NCBI RefSeq assembly: GCF_019636155.1
Contig: NZ_JAHBYB010000003.1
Location: 186,001 to 250,000, forward strand
Direction of reading: 5' to 3'
DNA: 64,000 nt
DNA from: Brevundimonas sp.
GTDB lineage: Bacteria > Pseudomonadota > Alphaproteobacteria > Caulobacterales > Caulobacteraceae
Shown: positions 63,544 to 64,000 of the stretch, piece by piece
Layout: each line of letters opens with the position of its first letter
Numbering within the stretch: the stretch's first letter is position 1
Made by a program: the position numbers and the translations under genes
The notes under the pieces: generated by a model
Told to the model about the DNA's origin: nothing
Databases searched by the model: none
What the model saw: the letters and a program-made list of their open reading frames with translations, nothing else

Positions 63544-64000
63544 ATGTTCGACGTCGCCCATCTCGTGACCGACCCCGCAGCCTGGGCCGCCCTGGTGACC
63601 CTTGTGGTCATGGAGGTGGTGCTGGGGATCGACAACCTGGTCTTCATCTCCATCCTGTCGAACAAGCTGCCGCCCGAACATCGCCAGAGGACCCGGCGCA
63701 TCGGCATTAGCCTGGCCCTGATCATGCGGCTGGGCCTTCTGGCCACCATCGGCTGGATCGTCGGCCTGACCGCCCCCGTCTTCGACCTGGGTCTGGTCGG
63801 GCCGCTGAACGCCCATGGCGAACCCAGTTTCGACACCGCCTTCTCGTGGCGGGACATCATCCTGCTGGCCGGCGGCCTGTTCCTGGTGTGGAAGGCGACC
63901 AAGGAAATCCACCACACCGTCGATCCGACCCCCACCGACGCCGTGCTCGACAAGAAGGCGGTGGTTCTCAACAACGTCGGCGCCGCCATCTTCCAGATCA
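63544..64000 (+). CDS. TerC family membrane protein (3' end outside window)
   Basis: The frame is open to the last base. The 152 residues visible show the TerC core: [42 protein letters not shown] with the E-x4-D-N acidic TM motif, [24 protein letters not shown], and [27 protein letters not shown] with further acidic/histidine residues. TerC proteins are linked to Mn2+ or other metal export and tellurite resistance. ATG 63544. The C-terminus, including any CBS domains, lies outside. Confidence 0.9.
   Translation, partial: MFDVAHLVTDPAAWAALVTLVVMEVVLGIDNLVFISILSNKLPPEHRQRTRRIGISLALIMRLGLLATIGWIVGLTAPVFDLGLVGPLNAHGEPSFDTAFSWRDIILLAGGLFLVWKATKEIHHTVDPTPTDAVLDKKAVVLNNVGAAIFQI

Overview
The window is about 70% GC, with tightly packed genes and strong third-position GC. 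The gene content points to Caulobacteraceae, most likely Brevundimonas or a close relative. Supporting evidence: a complete phyK-ecfG-nepR-phyR general stress response (GSR) locus, a PleC-type cell-fate histidine kinase, an F1 ATP synthase operon (atpHAGDC) without F0 genes, and the obgE / nadD-rsfS-rlmH-envC-ctpA-yibQ-rppH order common in alphaproteobacteria. The genus is inferred from gene content only.

Layout. 1-7.2 kb: end of prfA, an IPTL-CTERM surface protein, rplS and trmD, an NAD(P)-dependent semialdehyde dehydrogenase, a DUF418 membrane protein and an MFS transporter with a large extramembrane insertion. 7.3-11.9 kb: the GSR locus, with an entericidin-like lipoprotein and a one-TM protein on its flanks and, at 11.7 kb, a probable gsrN-type small RNA. 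11.9-22.9 kb: an oxidoreductase/MaoC-like pair, a GT4 glycosyltransferase, putA, an alpha/beta-hydrolase-TPR protein, HMG-CoA lyase and two glycosyltransferases. 22.9-28 kb: phaR, trhA, two RNA-modification genes, a palindromic repeat element and a DAO-family oxidoreductase. 28-33 kb: a VapBC-type toxin-antitoxin pair overlapping the start of trpF-trpB-(secreted protein)-trpA-accD. 33-48.5 kb: marC, pyrF, a Kef-type antiporter, a VWA protein, an ALDH7 enzyme, a CBS protein, pleC, tRNA-Gly(CCC), a TraB/GumN protein, rmuC, a solitary DNA cytosine methyltransferase and a lipoprotein. 48.7-57.5 kb: obgE, a padR/CPBP-protease pair with a palindromic operator, then nadD to rppH. 57.5-63.3 kb: SMR and YnfA small membrane proteins downstream of the F1 operon. 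63.5 kb to the end: a TerC-family gene cut by the window edge.

The strongest regulatory signal is a set of EcfG-type promoter motifs (GGAAC, 16-17 bases, CGTT or GGTT) read directly from the sequence. They lie before ecfG/nepR, phyR, the entericidin gene, the 118-residue one-TM protein, the small RNA, the CBS gene at 39.99 kb and a 106-residue protein gene at 46.5 kb. Together they suggest a local GSR regulon that includes a post-transcriptional arm.

Other notable points: rsfS appears to start at CTG; three tandem 54-base hairpin repeats sit just before rlmH; a perfect 25-bp inverted repeat built from 7-mers lies before rppH; the SMR exporter has a structured, switch-like leader; and AccD has lost its zinc-ribbon cysteines. 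No CRISPR array, prophage, insertion sequence with transposase or rRNA operon was seen.
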